Shown: positions 8,740-18,684 of the stretch, in pieces | Position numbering within the stretch: position 1 is the stretch's first letter | Layout: each line of letters starts with the position of its first letter | Translations under genes and position numbers: made by a program | DNA from: JAHEJN01 sp963787285 | GTDB taxonomy: Bacteria > Actinomycetota > Acidimicrobiia > Acidimicrobiales > JAHEJN01 | DNA: 64,000 nt | NCBI GenBank assembly: GCA_963787285.1 | Contig: CAWBCM010000008.1 | Location: forward strand, 248,001 to 312,000 | Direction of reading: 5' to 3' | Notes under the pieces: model-generated | The model's input: the letters and a program-made list of their open reading frames with translations, nothing else | Told to the model about the DNA's origin: nothing | Databases searched by the model: none

Positions 8740-9679
8740 CCAGGTCGGCCTTGGCGACGGCGACATCGAGCACGACGCCGGTTTCGCGTTCGGAGACGGT
8801 CCAGAGCGTTTCGATGGCCTGGTCGAGGCCGATCTGACGCAGGATCGGCTTGGCGACGGGCGGGCCGGCATTCACGAAGAGCGGCCCGTAGAACTGACCG
8901 CCCTCGGCTCCGGGGTCGGTGGCGGCTCGGAGCTGGGAACGAACGCCGTCGCTCGGCTTCATGCCCATCCTCTGGGTGAGTGCGTGGAAGAACCCGCCGA
9001 GGCGACCACCGCCTCCCTCGGCCACCGTGGTGGCCTGGAGATCGGTGTTCGACAACCCCGGATGGGCCAGCAGGCTGATGGCGGCCACGTCGGCCAGCTC
9101 GAACTGCCGCTGCAGACCGATGCCGAAGTGGTAGTTGGCGAGCTTGGCCCGGCCGTAGGCCCGCCACGGCTCGTACTTGCCCTCGAGGTTCACGTTGTCG
9201 GGATCGACGGTCGAGCCCATGTGGTGCGCCGTGCTGGTGACCGTCACGACCCTGGCCGCGTCGGCCCGCAGGAGCGCGGGGAGCAGATGGGCGGTGAAGG
9301 CGAAGTGGCCGAGATGGTTCACGCCGAACTGCATCTCGAACCCGTCGACGGTCTTTCGCTCCGGCATGGCCATCAGACCCGCGTTGTTCACGAGGATGTC
9401 GATCGCGGCGTGCCGCTCGAGGATCGCTTCGGCGGCGCTGCGCACCGACGCGAGCGAGCCCAGGTCGAGCTCGACGATCTCCAGCGAGGCACCAGGGTGC
9501 GCCGCCAGCACCGCCGCCTTGGCATCGGCCGCCTTGGTCTGGTTGCGTGAGGCCATCACCACGTGCGCGCCCGCGCCGGCGAGCCCGAGCGTGGTCTCGA
9601 GACCGAGACCCCCGTTGGCACCGGTGACGACCGCAGTGCGACCGGTCAGATCGGGGATGTCACGTTGGGTCCACGTCAT
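8732..9679 (-). CDS. SDR-family oxidoreductase (retinol dehydrogenase-like)
   Basis: 315-aa classical short-chain dehydrogenase. The cofactor motif TGANGGLG is near the N-terminus, then LVNNAGLM, a catalytic Ser/Thr region (VTVTSTAHH) and YGRAKLAN (Tyr-x3-Lys). The layout resembles WW-domain oxidoreductase/retinol dehydrogenase-type SDRs common in actinobacteria. ATG at 9679 is chosen because CAGGAG lies 8 bases upstream. It overlaps the SRPBCC gene downstream and shares a short divergent region with purE. Confidence 0.88.
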   Translation of the reverse strand: MTWTQRDIPDLTGRTAVVTGANGGLGLETTLGLAGAGAHVVMASRNQTKAADAKAAVLAAHPGASLEIVELDLGSLASVRSAAEAILERHAAIDILVNNAGLMAMPERKTVDGFEMQFGVNHLGHFAFTAHLLPALLRADAARVVTVTSTAHHMGSTVDPDNVNLEGKYEPWRAYGRAKLANYHFGIGLQRQFELADVAAISLLAHPGLSNTDLQATTVAEGGGGRLGGFFHALTQRMGMKPSDGVRSQLRAATDPGAEGGQFYGPLFVNAGPPVAKPILRQIGLDQAIETLWTVSERETGVVLDVAVAKADLGA

Positions 9680-9785
9680 GGTGGTCTCCTGGTCGAGCGA
9701 TGGGTCGGTGGCCCAGCATTGCGACAAGTTCGCCCGACTCCAACCCGAGGCGACCGGTGGGGCTCCTGCGCCCTACGCTTCGGGC

Positions 9786-10304
9786 ATGTCCGAGGAGTCT
9801 CCTGTCGTCGGTGTGGTCATGGGTTCGTCGAGCGACTGGCCGACAATGGCCCGAGCCGTCGAGATCCTGACCGCCTTCGGTGTCGCCCACGAGGCACGGG
9901 TGCTCAGCGCCCACCGCATGCCCGACCACATGTTCGCCTACGCAACCGACGCAGTGGCCCGCGGGCTGCGGGTGATCATTGCCGGTGCCGGCGGCGCGGC
10001 GCATCTCCCGGGCATGCTTGCGGCCAAGACCACGCTCCCCGTGCTCGGTGTGCCGGTGGCCTCGCGCCACCTCTCCGGCCAGGACTCCCTGTACTCGATC
10101 GTCCAGATGCCGGCGGGGGTACCGGTTGCGACCTTCGCCATCGGCGAGGCCGGGGCCACCAACGCCGCGTTGTTCGCCGTTGCGATCCTCGCCAACGACG
10201 ACCCGGAGTTGCGGAATCGGCTCGATGGGTACCGGGCCGACCGACGCGACCAGGCGGCTGGTTCGACACTTCCCCCACCGTCGCCGAACTCATCACCCGC
10301 ATGA
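9786..10304 (+). CDS. purE: N5-carboxyaminoimidazole ribonucleotide mutase
   Basis: Converts N5-CAIR to CAIR in purine biosynthesis. 172 aa, class I PurE. Visible motifs: VVMGSSSDWPTM, the SAHRMPDHM segment with the catalytic histidine, AGAGGAAHLPGM, and GVPVASRHLSGQDSLYSIVQ. The C-terminal ~20 residues are a Pro/Ser-rich tail. ATG at 9786. Its stop overlaps the purK start (ATGA), giving the usual coupled pair. Confidence 0.96.
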   Translation: MSEESPVVGVVMGSSSDWPTMARAVEILTAFGVAHEARVLSAHRMPDHMFAYATDAVARGLRVIIAGAGGAAHLPGMLAAKTTLPVLGVPVASRHLSGQDSLYSIVQMPAGVPVATFAIGEAGATNAALFAVAILANDDPELRNRLDGYRADRRDQAAGSTLPPPSPNSSPA

Positions 10305-11464
10305 GCGATGCTGTCGTAGCGCCGCCGGCCACCATCGGGATGCTCGGCGGCGGCCAGCTCGGCCGATACGCACTGATCGCCGCGACCACAATGGGCTACC
10401 GAACCATTGTCGTCGATCCGGATCCCTTCGCTCCTGCCGGATCCATCGCCGACGAGCATCTCGTTGCGGCCTACGACGACCCTGTCGCTCTGAGTCGGTT
10501 GGCATCCGATTGCGCCGTCGTCACCACCGAGTTCGAGAACCCGCCTGCGACTGCCCTCGACGAGCTGGCGGCGACGGTGCGGGTCGCTCCCGGCGCGGAT
10601 GCGGTTCGGATCGCACAGGACCGCGTTGCCGAGAAGCGGTTCCTGACCCGGAACGGATTTCCGGTGGGTCCCTACACGGTGTTCGAAGGACGAGACTCGC
10701 AGTCGGCCCCTGGTGCCACGGCCGCAGCCGGGCTTTCGTCGCTCCTCGACACCGGCGCCGTTGTCAAGACGGCCCGACTCGGGTACGACGGCAAGGGCCA
10801 GCGCATCGTCGGAAGCGAGGCCGAGCTCGACTCGGCGTGGATCGAGCTCGGTCGCGTCCGGTGTGTCGTCGAGGCCCTCCTCGACCTCGAGCGCGAGCTG
10901 AGCGTGCTCGTCGCCCGGACTGCCGACGGAAAGAGCTCGGTCTGGCCCGTCGCCGAGAACGTCCACGTGAACGGGATCCTCGATCTCACCGTGGTGCCTG
11001 CCCGTGTCGGGCACGAGGTGGCCGCACGCGCGGTCGACGTCGCCGTCGCCATTGCCGGTGCGCTCGACTTCGTCGGTGTGCTCGCGGTCGAGTTGTTCGT
11101 GGTCGCCGGTGAGGTGCTGGTGAACGAGCTCGCGCCCCGGCCCCACAACAGCGGCCACTGGACCCTCGACGCCAGTCTCACGAGCCAGTTCGAGCAGCAG
11201 GTCCGTGCGGTGTGCGGGCTGGGGCTCGGCGACACCGCGATGACCTCACCAGCCGTGGCGATGGTGAACCTCCTCGGCGACCTGTGGCAGGCCGGGGAAC
11301 CGCCATGGCACCGTGTGCTCGACGGTCCCGACGCAAAGCTGCACCTGTACGGCAAACACGGCGCGCGTCCCGGGCGCAAGATGGGTCATCTCACCGTTGT
11401 GGCCGACGATGCAACGACCGCGGCGAAGCGGGCGACCGATCTCCGAGAAGCCCTCGCGGTCTAG
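10301..11464 (+). CDS. purK: 5-(carboxyamino)imidazole ribonucleotide synthase
   Basis: ATP-grasp enzyme making N5-CAIR from AIR, bicarbonate and ATP, feeding PurE. 387 aa. N-terminal GMLGGGQLGRY motif, ATP-grasp core with VVKTARLGYDGKGQ, VVEALLDLERELSVLVAR, and the metal-binding NELAPRPHNSGHWT segment. ATG at 10301 overlaps the purE stop. The orientation of purK after purE is the common bacterial order. Ends 6 bases before the convergent patatin-like gene. Confidence 0.96.
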   Translation: MSDAVVAPPATIGMLGGGQLGRYALIAATTMGYRTIVVDPDPFAPAGSIADEHLVAAYDDPVALSRLASDCAVVTTEFENPPATALDELAATVRVAPGADAVRIAQDRVAEKRFLTRNGFPVGPYTVFEGRDSQSAPGATAAAGLSSLLDTGAVVKTARLGYDGKGQRIVGSEAELDSAWIELGRVRCVVEALLDLERELSVLVARTADGKSSVWPVAENVHVNGILDLTVVPARVGHEVAARAVDVAVAIAGALDFVGVLAVELFVVAGEVLVNELAPRPHNSGHWTLDASLTSQFEQQVRAVCGLGLGDTAMTSPAVAMVNLLGDLWQAGEPPWHRVLDGPDAKLHLYGKHGARPGRKMGHLTVVADDATTAAKRATDLREALAV

Positions 11465-11470
11465 AAGGCG

Positions 11471-14400
11471 TCAACCCTCGGGACGTCGGGGCGGGAAGAC
11501 CTCGACGAGTGTCACGTACGCCGTGGTGACCGCCAGCGCCACCGCAAACGAGGTGAGAGCCCACCAGCCGGCAGTGAACGCGTCGGCGCGGGGGCCGAGA
11601 AACCACAGGACCACGTAGGGCGCGAGCGCCACGACCAGACAGCCGGCGAGCGCCGGGAGGCGACATCCACCACATCCCGAGGAGGACGACGACCGCCGCC
11701 GCCAACGGCACCACGATTGGCGCATACGACGCGCCGTTCACGGCGTACTCGACGAACACGAACCCGCCGATGCCCAGGCCGGCGCCCAGCCCGACCAAAG
11801 CCGCCGGCTCGCGCCGGCGGAGGAAGGCCCGCCCCTGCACCACCACCAACAGGACGACGAGGACCATGGTGGTGACGAAGGCGGCACGGCGCGCCCAGGT
11901 GCCGTACCCGACTGCGTCGGCGCTCCGCCACGGGCCCGACCACCACCACTCCGACTCCGTCTCCCACCGCCCCAGCGTCAACGCCGCATACCCCACCACT
12001 CCTGCCAGCAGGGCTCGGCTCGGATACACCACCACCCCGAGGAGGAAGAGGTATACGGGTTTGAGCAGTGCCGTCACTCCCCGAGCCACCCACCCTTTGG
12101 GACGGAGTGCCCGCCACACGTTCAGCCCGAGGCGCATGCCGATGCGCGCCCACCGGCGGGGCTCGAGATCGCCGGGGATCGAGTCGGTGCCGGCAGTGAG
12201 TCGAGAAGCGAGATCCTGCGCACCGGTCGGATCGACGCCGTCGCCCCGTGCGACGCCGGTGGTGACTCCTCGGGGTGTGGCGTCGACCCAGGGAAGCTCG
12301 CGAGCGAGATGCTCGGCATGGAGTCGCGTGACCATCAGCCGCTTGGTCTCGGTCAGCCCAGCCGCCACGTCGGGGGTGACCGCCGCCGCTTCGATCTCGT
12401 CGATCACCGTGGCTCGGGCCCGCGCCCACTCGTCGCGCATCCAGTCATCCCAGTCGGGCGCTCCGGCGATGGCGGGGTCGAACGGAGTCGTGACGGCCGC
12501 CTCGACGCCGGCGATGACCTGCTCCGCCGTGCGACCGGAGCCCGAGAACCACCGGGTGGAGTCGGCCAGAAGATCGACGAGGCTCTTGGCGCCGTCGAGG
12601 CGCCCCCACATCCAGTCGTTGGCGCGCCATCGGGCCGAGAAGAACGCGCCGAAGTTCACGAACTGGTTGCCGGCGAGCTTGTCGGTGACGCTCAAGGGCT
12701 CTCCTCCGGTGAACCAGCTCTCGAGTGGCGAACGGTTGGCACCCGAGACCCGAAGGAAGCGAATGGCCGACTCCCCGCTCATGACCCGTCGGTGCAGCGA
12801 GGCCGAGGCTCGCGCCGCAGCCACCAGCCCTTCGAGCAGGTCGACGCGTTGGGCCAAGAAGACGACCAGCGGATCGTCGAGTCCCTGGGCCGTCGCCGCA
12901 TCGAGCAGGACCCGAGCCTTGCCGGCCACCAACACCCAGATCTCTCCGAGCGGAACCTCACCGGGCGCCAACGGCGCAGCGTCGAACAGCTCGGCCAACG
13001 CGTGGTGAAACGGTGTCGACGCACCGGAGCCGATCGAGTCGATGACTGCTGCGGTGACATGCTCGGATGCCGCCAATGCGGCACTCGCCACCCGGGTACT
13101 CCAGTCGGAGACGGCGTCGGCGTCGGCGTCGGGCGCCGGCGGTTGTCGCGCCGCGGCGGCCCAGTGCTGCTCCCACACCGAATGGAGCACCTCGACGAGC
13201 AGACGCACTCGGTAGAGGTCGGCCTCGGTGTCGGCCGCGTCGGCGCCCGAGATCTGCTGACTGAGGCGCAACAGCACCTCGACGGTGTCACCCAGCGCGA
13301 GTAGCGGCGCGGGATCGGCCGCCCCGCCGGCCGCGTAGACCGACTCGAGCACGGTGGGGAGTACCTCGAAGAACGTCGCTCGTACTCCTGGCGGCCACGA
13401 GTCGAGTACGGACCCGAACCCCTCGCGAACGAACGGATGCGTGGCCATGGCCAGGTCGGGGTCGATGAGCACCGTCGTGACGCGGCGGCTGTCGATGCCC
13501 GCCCAGGCGGCGTGGGCGGTGTCGGCCACGCCGACTTCGGCCACGGCCGCATCGGCGAGGAGGGCGACCCGTACTGCCGACCGCACCGCGACTTCACGGT
13601 TGTGTCGATCGAGCTCGAGCATGTCCTCGACCAGGGACTCGCCGTCGAACTTCAACCGCACCGTTGTGCCCAGATCGGAGAGAATCCCGGTGAGGGACTC
13701 CTCGGCGGCTCGCGGAGGACGGGGATCGGACGGCTCGGGTTCGGTCGGGCTCGGGTGCAGGTACAGCAACCACCGCGATGTCGGGCCGCTGGCCGGTGCG
13801 GCCGCAATGGCCTGGATGGCCCGAGCCACAGGGATGTTGTCGAGCACGCCGCCGTCGATGACGCGAACGGGCTGATCGTCGATCTCGGAGAAGATGCCGA
13901 GCATGTTCAGTGCGCCGTCGTCGACGGTCGGGGCACTCCACACGTTGGCCGGCTCGAACGCCACCGGGAACGACGAACTGGCTCGCCCGGCCAACGCCAG
14001 ACGTCGAGCAGCGAGACCGACGTCGGCCGCCGGGAAATCCGACAGCGGTGAGCCCACCGCACCGAGATGGCGGAAGTGGAAGAACGCCGCGCTGCGCGAC
14101 TCGTGGATGTCGGCGAAGGGATCGTTGCGCAACACCCGCTCCACGGGGTCCTTGCGCGTCGCCGACAGGAACAGGTCGAGTCGTTGATCGGAACCGGTGG
14201 CCGCCGGTCCCATCCCCGCCGGCGCCATCAGTTCGGCCAGGCGTCGCTCGAGCTCGGTGAGGAAGTACGCGTCTCCTTCGAGCAGCGAAGGCCGACGACC
14301 TTCGCCGGGCCGCCACGGCGTGGGTCGCGACAACGCCTCGATGTCGGCCAGAGTGAGCCAGAGGTCGGCCATCTCGGCGAAATCGAAGCCGTACACCAGG

Positions 14401-14708
14401 CTGGCGGCGTAGATCGCCCCGTTGAGCCCACCTGCGCTCGCGCCGCTCAACACGTCGACGGTGACCGTTTCGTAGCGGGCGAGGCTCGCCAGACGGCGGT
14501 ACACGGTCCTCTGCCCGCTCGCGCCGGCGTCGTGGGGGCCGGCCGCAACCGGAACGACGGCGGTCCGCAGCGCTTCGATCTCGGCGACGGCGCCGCCGAT
14601 CCACACCGCGAGGCTCACCCCGCCGCGCATGGACAATGCCAGCCGCAGTTCTTCGTCGGCACCGGCTCGTTCGTCGGTGACGTTGGTGACGACGCTGTCC
14701 ATCTGCAT
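11471..14708 (-). CDS. Large patatin-like phospholipase with membrane C-terminus (one frameshift)
   Basis: About 1078 aa after correcting one base. The N-terminal patatin domain has the glycine-rich oxyanion segment SMRGGVSLAVWIGGA, nucleophile elbow SGASAGGLNGA and catalytic Asp in IDGGVLDNIPVAR: a Ser-Asp dyad acyl hydrolase acting on lipids. A long helical region of unknown function follows, as in DUF3376-type proteins. From about residue 880 there are several hydrophobic segments (YLFLLGVVVYPSRALLAGVV, TTMVLVVLLVVVQG, VVVALAPYVVLWFL-like), so it is membrane-anchored. ATG 14708 is preceded by GGAGGATC. An extra base near 11656-11662 (GGGAGG run) shifts the frame; correction moves the stop to 11471, just clear of purK. 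Confidence 0.82.
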
Positions 14709-14806
14709 CGCTGATCCTCCGGTGGGCTCGCCCGGTAGCTCCAGACTGACACACCGGCCGGCGGGCCGCTCTACCAATGCCGAGCGATACGAGGCATCAT
14801 CATCAC

Positions 14807-15619
14807 ATGAGTGCCGAGCCAGTGCGCCCGATCACCGACGACGAGGTCGAGACCTACCGAAACGACGGGGTGGTCAAGCTCTCGGGGCTGTTCGATCCCC
14901 TCTGGATCGATCGCCTCCGGGCCATGGTCGATCGTTCGATGGCGGCTCCGGGCCGTCAGGTCCGCGAGTACGACACGGGCGACGTCGGACGGTTCCACGC
15001 CAACATGTTCCAGTGGGACGCCGATCCCGATCTCCGCGCCTTCGTGTTCGACTCACCGGGTGGAGCCATCGCCGCCCGGCTCATGGGCTCCGAGTCGGTG
15101 TCGTTCTTCTTCGACCATCTGTTGGTCAAGGAGCCCGGCACCGTGAATCCCACGCCGTGGCATCAGGATCTGCCCTACTGGCCGGTGCGCGGCGACCAGG
15201 TCTGTTCGCTGTGGTTCGCGATGGATCCCGTCGACGAGGCCAGCGGCGCCGTTCGCTATGTCGCCGGCTCGCATCGGTGGACCACGTGGTTCCGAGCCCA
15301 GAGCTTCGACGGCTCCGACAAGTACAGCGACGAGACGATGCCCGCCGTGCCCGACATCGACGCCGATCCCGATCTGCGTGTCGTCACCTTCGGCCTCGTA
15401 CCCGGCGACGTGGTCGCTCACCACGTCATGACACTCCACGGCGCCAGGGGCAACACCTCGACCAGCCGTCGACGCCGGGGGCTGGCCACTCGATGGCTGG
15501 GCGACGATGTCGTGTACGACCCGCGACCCAAAGCGATGACCTTGCCCTTCGCGGCCGACGTGGTCCCTGGTCAGGCCATGCGTTCCCGCCGGTTCCCGTT
15601 GGTCCATCCCCACCCGTAG
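14807..15619 (+). CDS. Phytanoyl-CoA dioxygenase (PhyH) family protein
   Basis: Fe(II)/2-oxoglutarate-dependent oxygenase, 270 aa. The iron-binding HxD is in PWHQDLPYWP, the distal His in MTLHGARGN and the 2-oxoglutarate arginine probably in RRRRGLATRW. Substrate cannot be read from sequence; the family hydroxylates acyl-CoAs and many small molecules. ATG at 14807 starts MSAEPVRPITDDEVE; the open frame before it is a His-rich stretch without homology. It lies 21 bases before an IclR regulator gene of the same strand and is probably part of that regulator's catabolic unit. Confidence 0.88.
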   Translation: MSAEPVRPITDDEVETYRNDGVVKLSGLFDPLWIDRLRAMVDRSMAAPGRQVREYDTGDVGRFHANMFQWDADPDLRAFVFDSPGGAIAARLMGSESVSFFFDHLLVKEPGTVNPTPWHQDLPYWPVRGDQVCSLWFAMDPVDEASGAVRYVAGSHRWTTWFRAQSFDGSDKYSDETMPAVPDIDADPDLRVVTFGLVPGDVVAHHVMTLHGARGNTSTSRRRRGLATRWLGDDVVYDPRPKAMTLPFAADVVPGQAMRSRRFPLVHPHP

Positions 15620-15623
15620 ATCT

Positions 15624-15638
15624 TCCCGCAGGGCGGGA
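15624..15638. promoter_or_regulatory. Perfect 15-bp palindrome between phyH and iclR
   Basis: TCCCGC-AGG-GCGGGA, a perfect 6-bp inverted repeat, begins 5 bases after the phyH stop and overlaps the region just before the proposed iclR starts. It could be an operator for the IclR protein encoded next to it or part of a weak terminator; there is no T-run, so the operator reading is slightly preferred. Confidence 0.35.
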
Positions 15639-15640
15639 CG

Positions 15641-16471
15641 ATGTCCCTCTCGGCGGAACAGGTCACTAGGGTCGAGCGGGTGAGCAACGACGGTGTCTCC
15701 CGCACCTCCACCCTCGGTTCGGTGGCCAACGCCGCCCGCGTGCTGAAGTCGTTCACCGCCCACAACCGAGAATGGGGCGTGAGTGACCTGGCCCGCCACC
15801 TCGACATCGCCAAATCGACTGCGCATCGGCTCCTCGCCACGCTCACCGACGAGGGACTGCTCGAGCAGGACCTCGAGTCGGGCCGCTACCGCCTGGGTCT
15901 CGCCATCTTCGATCTCGCCGCCGCCGTGCAGAGCTTCGACCTCCACGAGGCGGCGCTCACCCCCATGACCGACCTCCGCAATCGCACGGGAGAAACGGTG
16001 CAGATGGCGGTGCTCGACGGCCGTGAGGTCGTCTACGTCGAACGACTCGACAGCCCCAACACCCTCCGGATGTTCCTCGAGGTCGGTCGCCGCAACTGGG
16101 CGCACTGCACCGGATGCGGGAAGGCCCTGCTCGCGTTCCTCGCACCCGATCAGCTCGATCGCGTGCTGAAGGGCTGGAAGCTCCCCGTCAAGACCGAGCA
16201 CACGATCACCCGTCTGGACGATCTGCGCAGGGAGCTGGCCGAAACGAGACGACGGGGCTATGCCGTCAACCGCTACGAGTCGGAGGTGGGCGTGATCTCC
16301 GTGGCCGCTCCGGTGCGCAACGGAACCGGCCGGCCGGTGGCCGCGCTGAGCGTGGCGGGCCCGGCCGAGCGACTCGAACAGTTCGAGCTGCAATTGGCCC
16401 AGGCCACCGTGGAGGCGGCCGCGGTGGTGTCGCGTCGCCTCGGCTACCGCAGTGTCACAGGAGCAGCCTGA
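15641..16471 (+). CDS. IclR-family transcriptional regulator
   Basis: 276 aa from ATG 15641, or 263 aa from GTG 15680. N-terminal winged helix-turn-helix: WGVSDLARHLDIAKSTAHRL then LLEQDLESGRYRLGL. The C-terminal IclR effector domain includes GETVQMAVLDGREVVYVER, the conserved HCTGCGKALLAFL and GYAVNRYESEVGVISVAAPV. IclR proteins sense aromatic or carboxylic-acid intermediates and usually control adjacent catabolic genes; here the five-gene run on the same strand is the likely target. Its stop lies inside the Rieske gene (20-base overlap). Confidence 0.9.
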   Translation: MSLSAEQVTRVERVSNDGVSRTSTLGSVANAARVLKSFTAHNREWGVSDLARHLDIAKSTAHRLLATLTDEGLLEQDLESGRYRLGLAIFDLAAAVQSFDLHEAALTPMTDLRNRTGETVQMAVLDGREVVYVERLDSPNTLRMFLEVGRRNWAHCTGCGKALLAFLAPDQLDRVLKGWKLPVKTEHTITRLDDLRRELAETRRRGYAVNRYESEVGVISVAAPVRNGTGRPVAALSVAGPAERLEQFELQLAQATVEAAAVVSRRLGYRSVTGAA

Positions 16472-16862
16472 GGTGCGGGTGCCGGCCGGCCGGGTGGGCG
16501 AGATGGCCGAGGACACCTGCGTCGCCGTCGGCGACGGCAACGCCGTCGTCGTGCGCGTCGGTGACACCGTGAAGGCGTTCCGCAACCGCTGCCTGCACCA
16601 GGACTCACCGCTCGACGGGGCTTGGGTCCGCGACGGCGTGCTCAGCTGTCCCCTGCACTTCTGGCGCTACCGCGTGGACGACGGCACCAACATCGGCACC
16701 GGCGAACGCCTCGAGGAGTTCGCCGTCCAAGTCGTCGACGGCGAGGCCTTCGTGGAGGTCCCCGATCCCCATCCCCCGCGGTCGCTGCGCGAACAACTTC
16801 TCGACCGCGCCCGCACCTACGACCGCGAGTCGTCGTGGCGGGCCAGAACGGAGAGCCCGTGA
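16452..16862 (+). CDS. Rieske [2Fe-2S] ferredoxin-type protein
   Basis: 136-aa single-domain Rieske protein. Cluster ligands are Cys-x-His in RCLHQDSPL and Cys-x2-His in LSCPLHFWRY. It resembles the electron-transfer ferredoxins of aromatic-ring or amine oxygenases rather than the bc1 subunit: no membrane anchor and no disulfide pair. No oxygenase alpha subunit is encoded next to it, so its partner is either elsewhere or one of the operon enzymes. GTG at 16452 overlaps iclR; its stop overlaps the next start (GTGA). Confidence 0.87.
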   Translation: MSQEQPEVRVPAGRVGEMAEDTCVAVGDGNAVVVRVGDTVKAFRNRCLHQDSPLDGAWVRDGVLSCPLHFWRYRVDDGTNIGTGERLEEFAVQVVDGEAFVEVPDPHPPRSLREQLLDRARTYDRESSWRARTESP

Positions 16863-18028
16863 AAGCCAGTACCGACCGCATCCTCACCACCCACGTGGGT
16901 AGCCTCGCCCGCCCGCCGCGACTACTCGAGATGATGCGAGATCGCTTCGCCGGCGCCGCCATCGACGAAGCCACCTTCGACACCGCCGTCGCCGACGCCG
17001 TCACCGACACCGTTCGTCACCAGGCCGAGGTGGGCATCGATGTCGTGGCCGACGGCGAAATGGGCAAACCGAGCTTCTTCACCTACGTGACCGATCGTCT
17101 CGCGGGCTTCTCGGCCACCGAAGGCGAGAAGGTACTGCCACCGTCGTGGCGCCTCGAGCTCGACGCGTACCCCGGCTACTACGAGCAATACCTCGGCAAG
17201 TACGACGAGGTGGTCGTCGAGCTCAAGGCCATGGCCTGCGTCGGCCCTGTGGCCTATGTCGGCCACGATGCGCTGGCCGCCGACATCGCCAACCTCCGCG
17301 CCGCGATCGATGCCCTGCCCGGCGACCTCGAGGTCGCCGAGGCCTTCATGCCGTCGACCTCTCCCCGCGGCTTCGGCGTCAACACCTACTACGGGTCCGA
17401 CGACGAGTACCTCGAAGCGGTGGCCGAGGCGCTTCGCGAGGAGTACGTCGCCATCGTCGACGCCGGCCTGCTCCTCCAGATCGACGACCCATGGCTCATC
17501 GAGATCCTCACCGGTGCGCCGGGTGCCGATCCGGCCCATTGCCGCCGGGAGGCCGATCGCCACGTGGAGATCCTCAATCACGCGCTGCGGGACATCGCCA
17601 CCAACCGGGTGCGATTGCACACCTGCTACGGCCTCAACCACGGCCCCCGCACCCACGACCTGCCCATGGAGGCCATCGCCCCGCACATGCTGGGCATCGA
17701 CGCCGGCGCCTACTCCTTCGAGGTGGCCAACCCCCGCCACATGCACGAGTGGCGACTCTGGGACCACCTCGACCTTCCGGATGGGAAGGTCCTCATACCT
17801 GGGCTCCTCGGCCACGCCACGAACTACGTCGAGCACCCCGAGCTCATCGCCGACTTCATCGAGCTCTACGCCGATCGGGTGGGGAAGGAGAACGTGATCG
17901 CCGGTGCCGACTGCGGCTTCTCCTCTCGCGCCTCGTTCCGTCCCGAGGTGCATCCCGACGTGGTCTGGGAGAAGTTCAAGGCCCTCGCCGAGGGGGCGCG
18001 CATTGCAACGGAGCGTCTGTGGAAGTGA
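16859..18028 (+). CDS. Cobalamin-independent methionine synthase II family protein (MetE C-terminal-like methyltransferase)
   Basis: 389-aa TIM-barrel protein homologous to the catalytic C-terminal half of MetE and to epoxyalkane:coenzyme M transferases. It starts with TTHVGSLARPPRL. Zinc ligands of the family are present: His-x-Cys in RLHTCYGLNH, Glu in YSFEVANPRH and Cys in GADCGFSSR. There is no N-terminal MetE half, so methyltetrahydrofolate-dependent methionine synthesis is unlikely; members in catabolic operons probably transfer alkyl or methyl groups to a thiol, but the substrate is unknown. GTG at 16859 overlaps the Rieske stop. Confidence 0.85.
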   Translation: MKASTDRILTTHVGSLARPPRLLEMMRDRFAGAAIDEATFDTAVADAVTDTVRHQAEVGIDVVADGEMGKPSFFTYVTDRLAGFSATEGEKVLPPSWRLELDAYPGYYEQYLGKYDEVVVELKAMACVGPVAYVGHDALAADIANLRAAIDALPGDLEVAEAFMPSTSPRGFGVNTYYGSDDEYLEAVAEALREEYVAIVDAGLLLQIDDPWLIEILTGAPGADPAHCRREADRHVEILNHALRDIATNRVRLHTCYGLNHGPRTHDLPMEAIAPHMLGIDAGAYSFEVANPRHMHEWRLWDHLDLPDGKVLIPGLLGHATNYVEHPELIADFIELYADRVGKENVIAGADCGFSSRASFRPEVHPDVVWEKFKALAEGARIATERLWK

Positions 18029-18684
18029 CCGGCCGACCCTACGACGTGCTGCTGCTCGACTTCGGCGGTGTGTGCCTGCTCAACCCCGCCGAGCTCCACT
18101 CGGTGGTCGAACACCACTTCGGTCTCTCCCACGGCACGTTCACGTGGATGGGTCCCCTCGATCCGTCGACCGACGAGCTCTACCGCGAGTCGATCGGAGC
18201 GAGCGGTCTGAGCGAGCGGGACTACTGGACCCAACGCGCGGTGGATGTCGGCCGCACCGCCGGGGTCGAGCTCGACCTGATGGGCTACATGGAGATCGCG
18301 TACGGTTCACCCGGCAACCAGTTGATTCGTGACGAGGCCATTGCGGTGGCCGCTGCGGCCCGTGCGGCGGGAATCGGCGTGTCGGTACTCACCAACGATC
18401 TGCACGCCTTCCACGACGACGAGTGGGTGGCCCAGATCGACTTCCTCTCCAAGGTCGATCATCTGGTCGACTGCTCCCACGCCGGCTTCCTCAAGCCCGA
18501 CATCCGCGCCTACCGATGGGCCCTCGACGAGCTGGGCGACGTCGAGCCCGCTCGCGTCCTCTTCGTCGACGACCAACCGCTGAATGCCGAGGGCGCGGCG
18601 GCCGTCGGCATGCACTCGGAGTGGTTCGACATCGCCGAGGCAACCACGTCGTGGCGACGGGTGGCCAAGAGGCTCGGCGTGTGA
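18019..18684 (+). CDS. HAD-superfamily hydrolase
   Basis: 221-aa haloacid dehalogenase-type hydrolase. Motif I is LLLDFGGVCLL, with nucleophile Asp and the second position Gly as in many subfamily IA members. Motif II is SVLTND, the motif III lysine is in GFLKPDIRAY and motif IV is LFVDDQPLN. It probably dephosphorylates or dehalogenates a small intermediate; the substrate is unknown. GTG at 18019 is favoured by GGAG five bases upstream; GTG at 18025 is an alternative. It overlaps the methyltransferase stop and ends in a GTGA overlap with the hydratase. Confidence 0.83.
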   Translation: MEVTGRPYDVLLLDFGGVCLLNPAELHSVVEHHFGLSHGTFTWMGPLDPSTDELYRESIGASGLSERDYWTQRAVDVGRTAGVELDLMGYMEIAYGSPGNQLIRDEAIAVAAAARAAGIGVSVLTNDLHAFHDDEWVAQIDFLSKVDHLVDCSHAGFLKPDIRAYRWALDELGDVEPARVLFVDDQPLNAEGAAAVGMHSEWFDIAEATTSWRRVAKRLGV

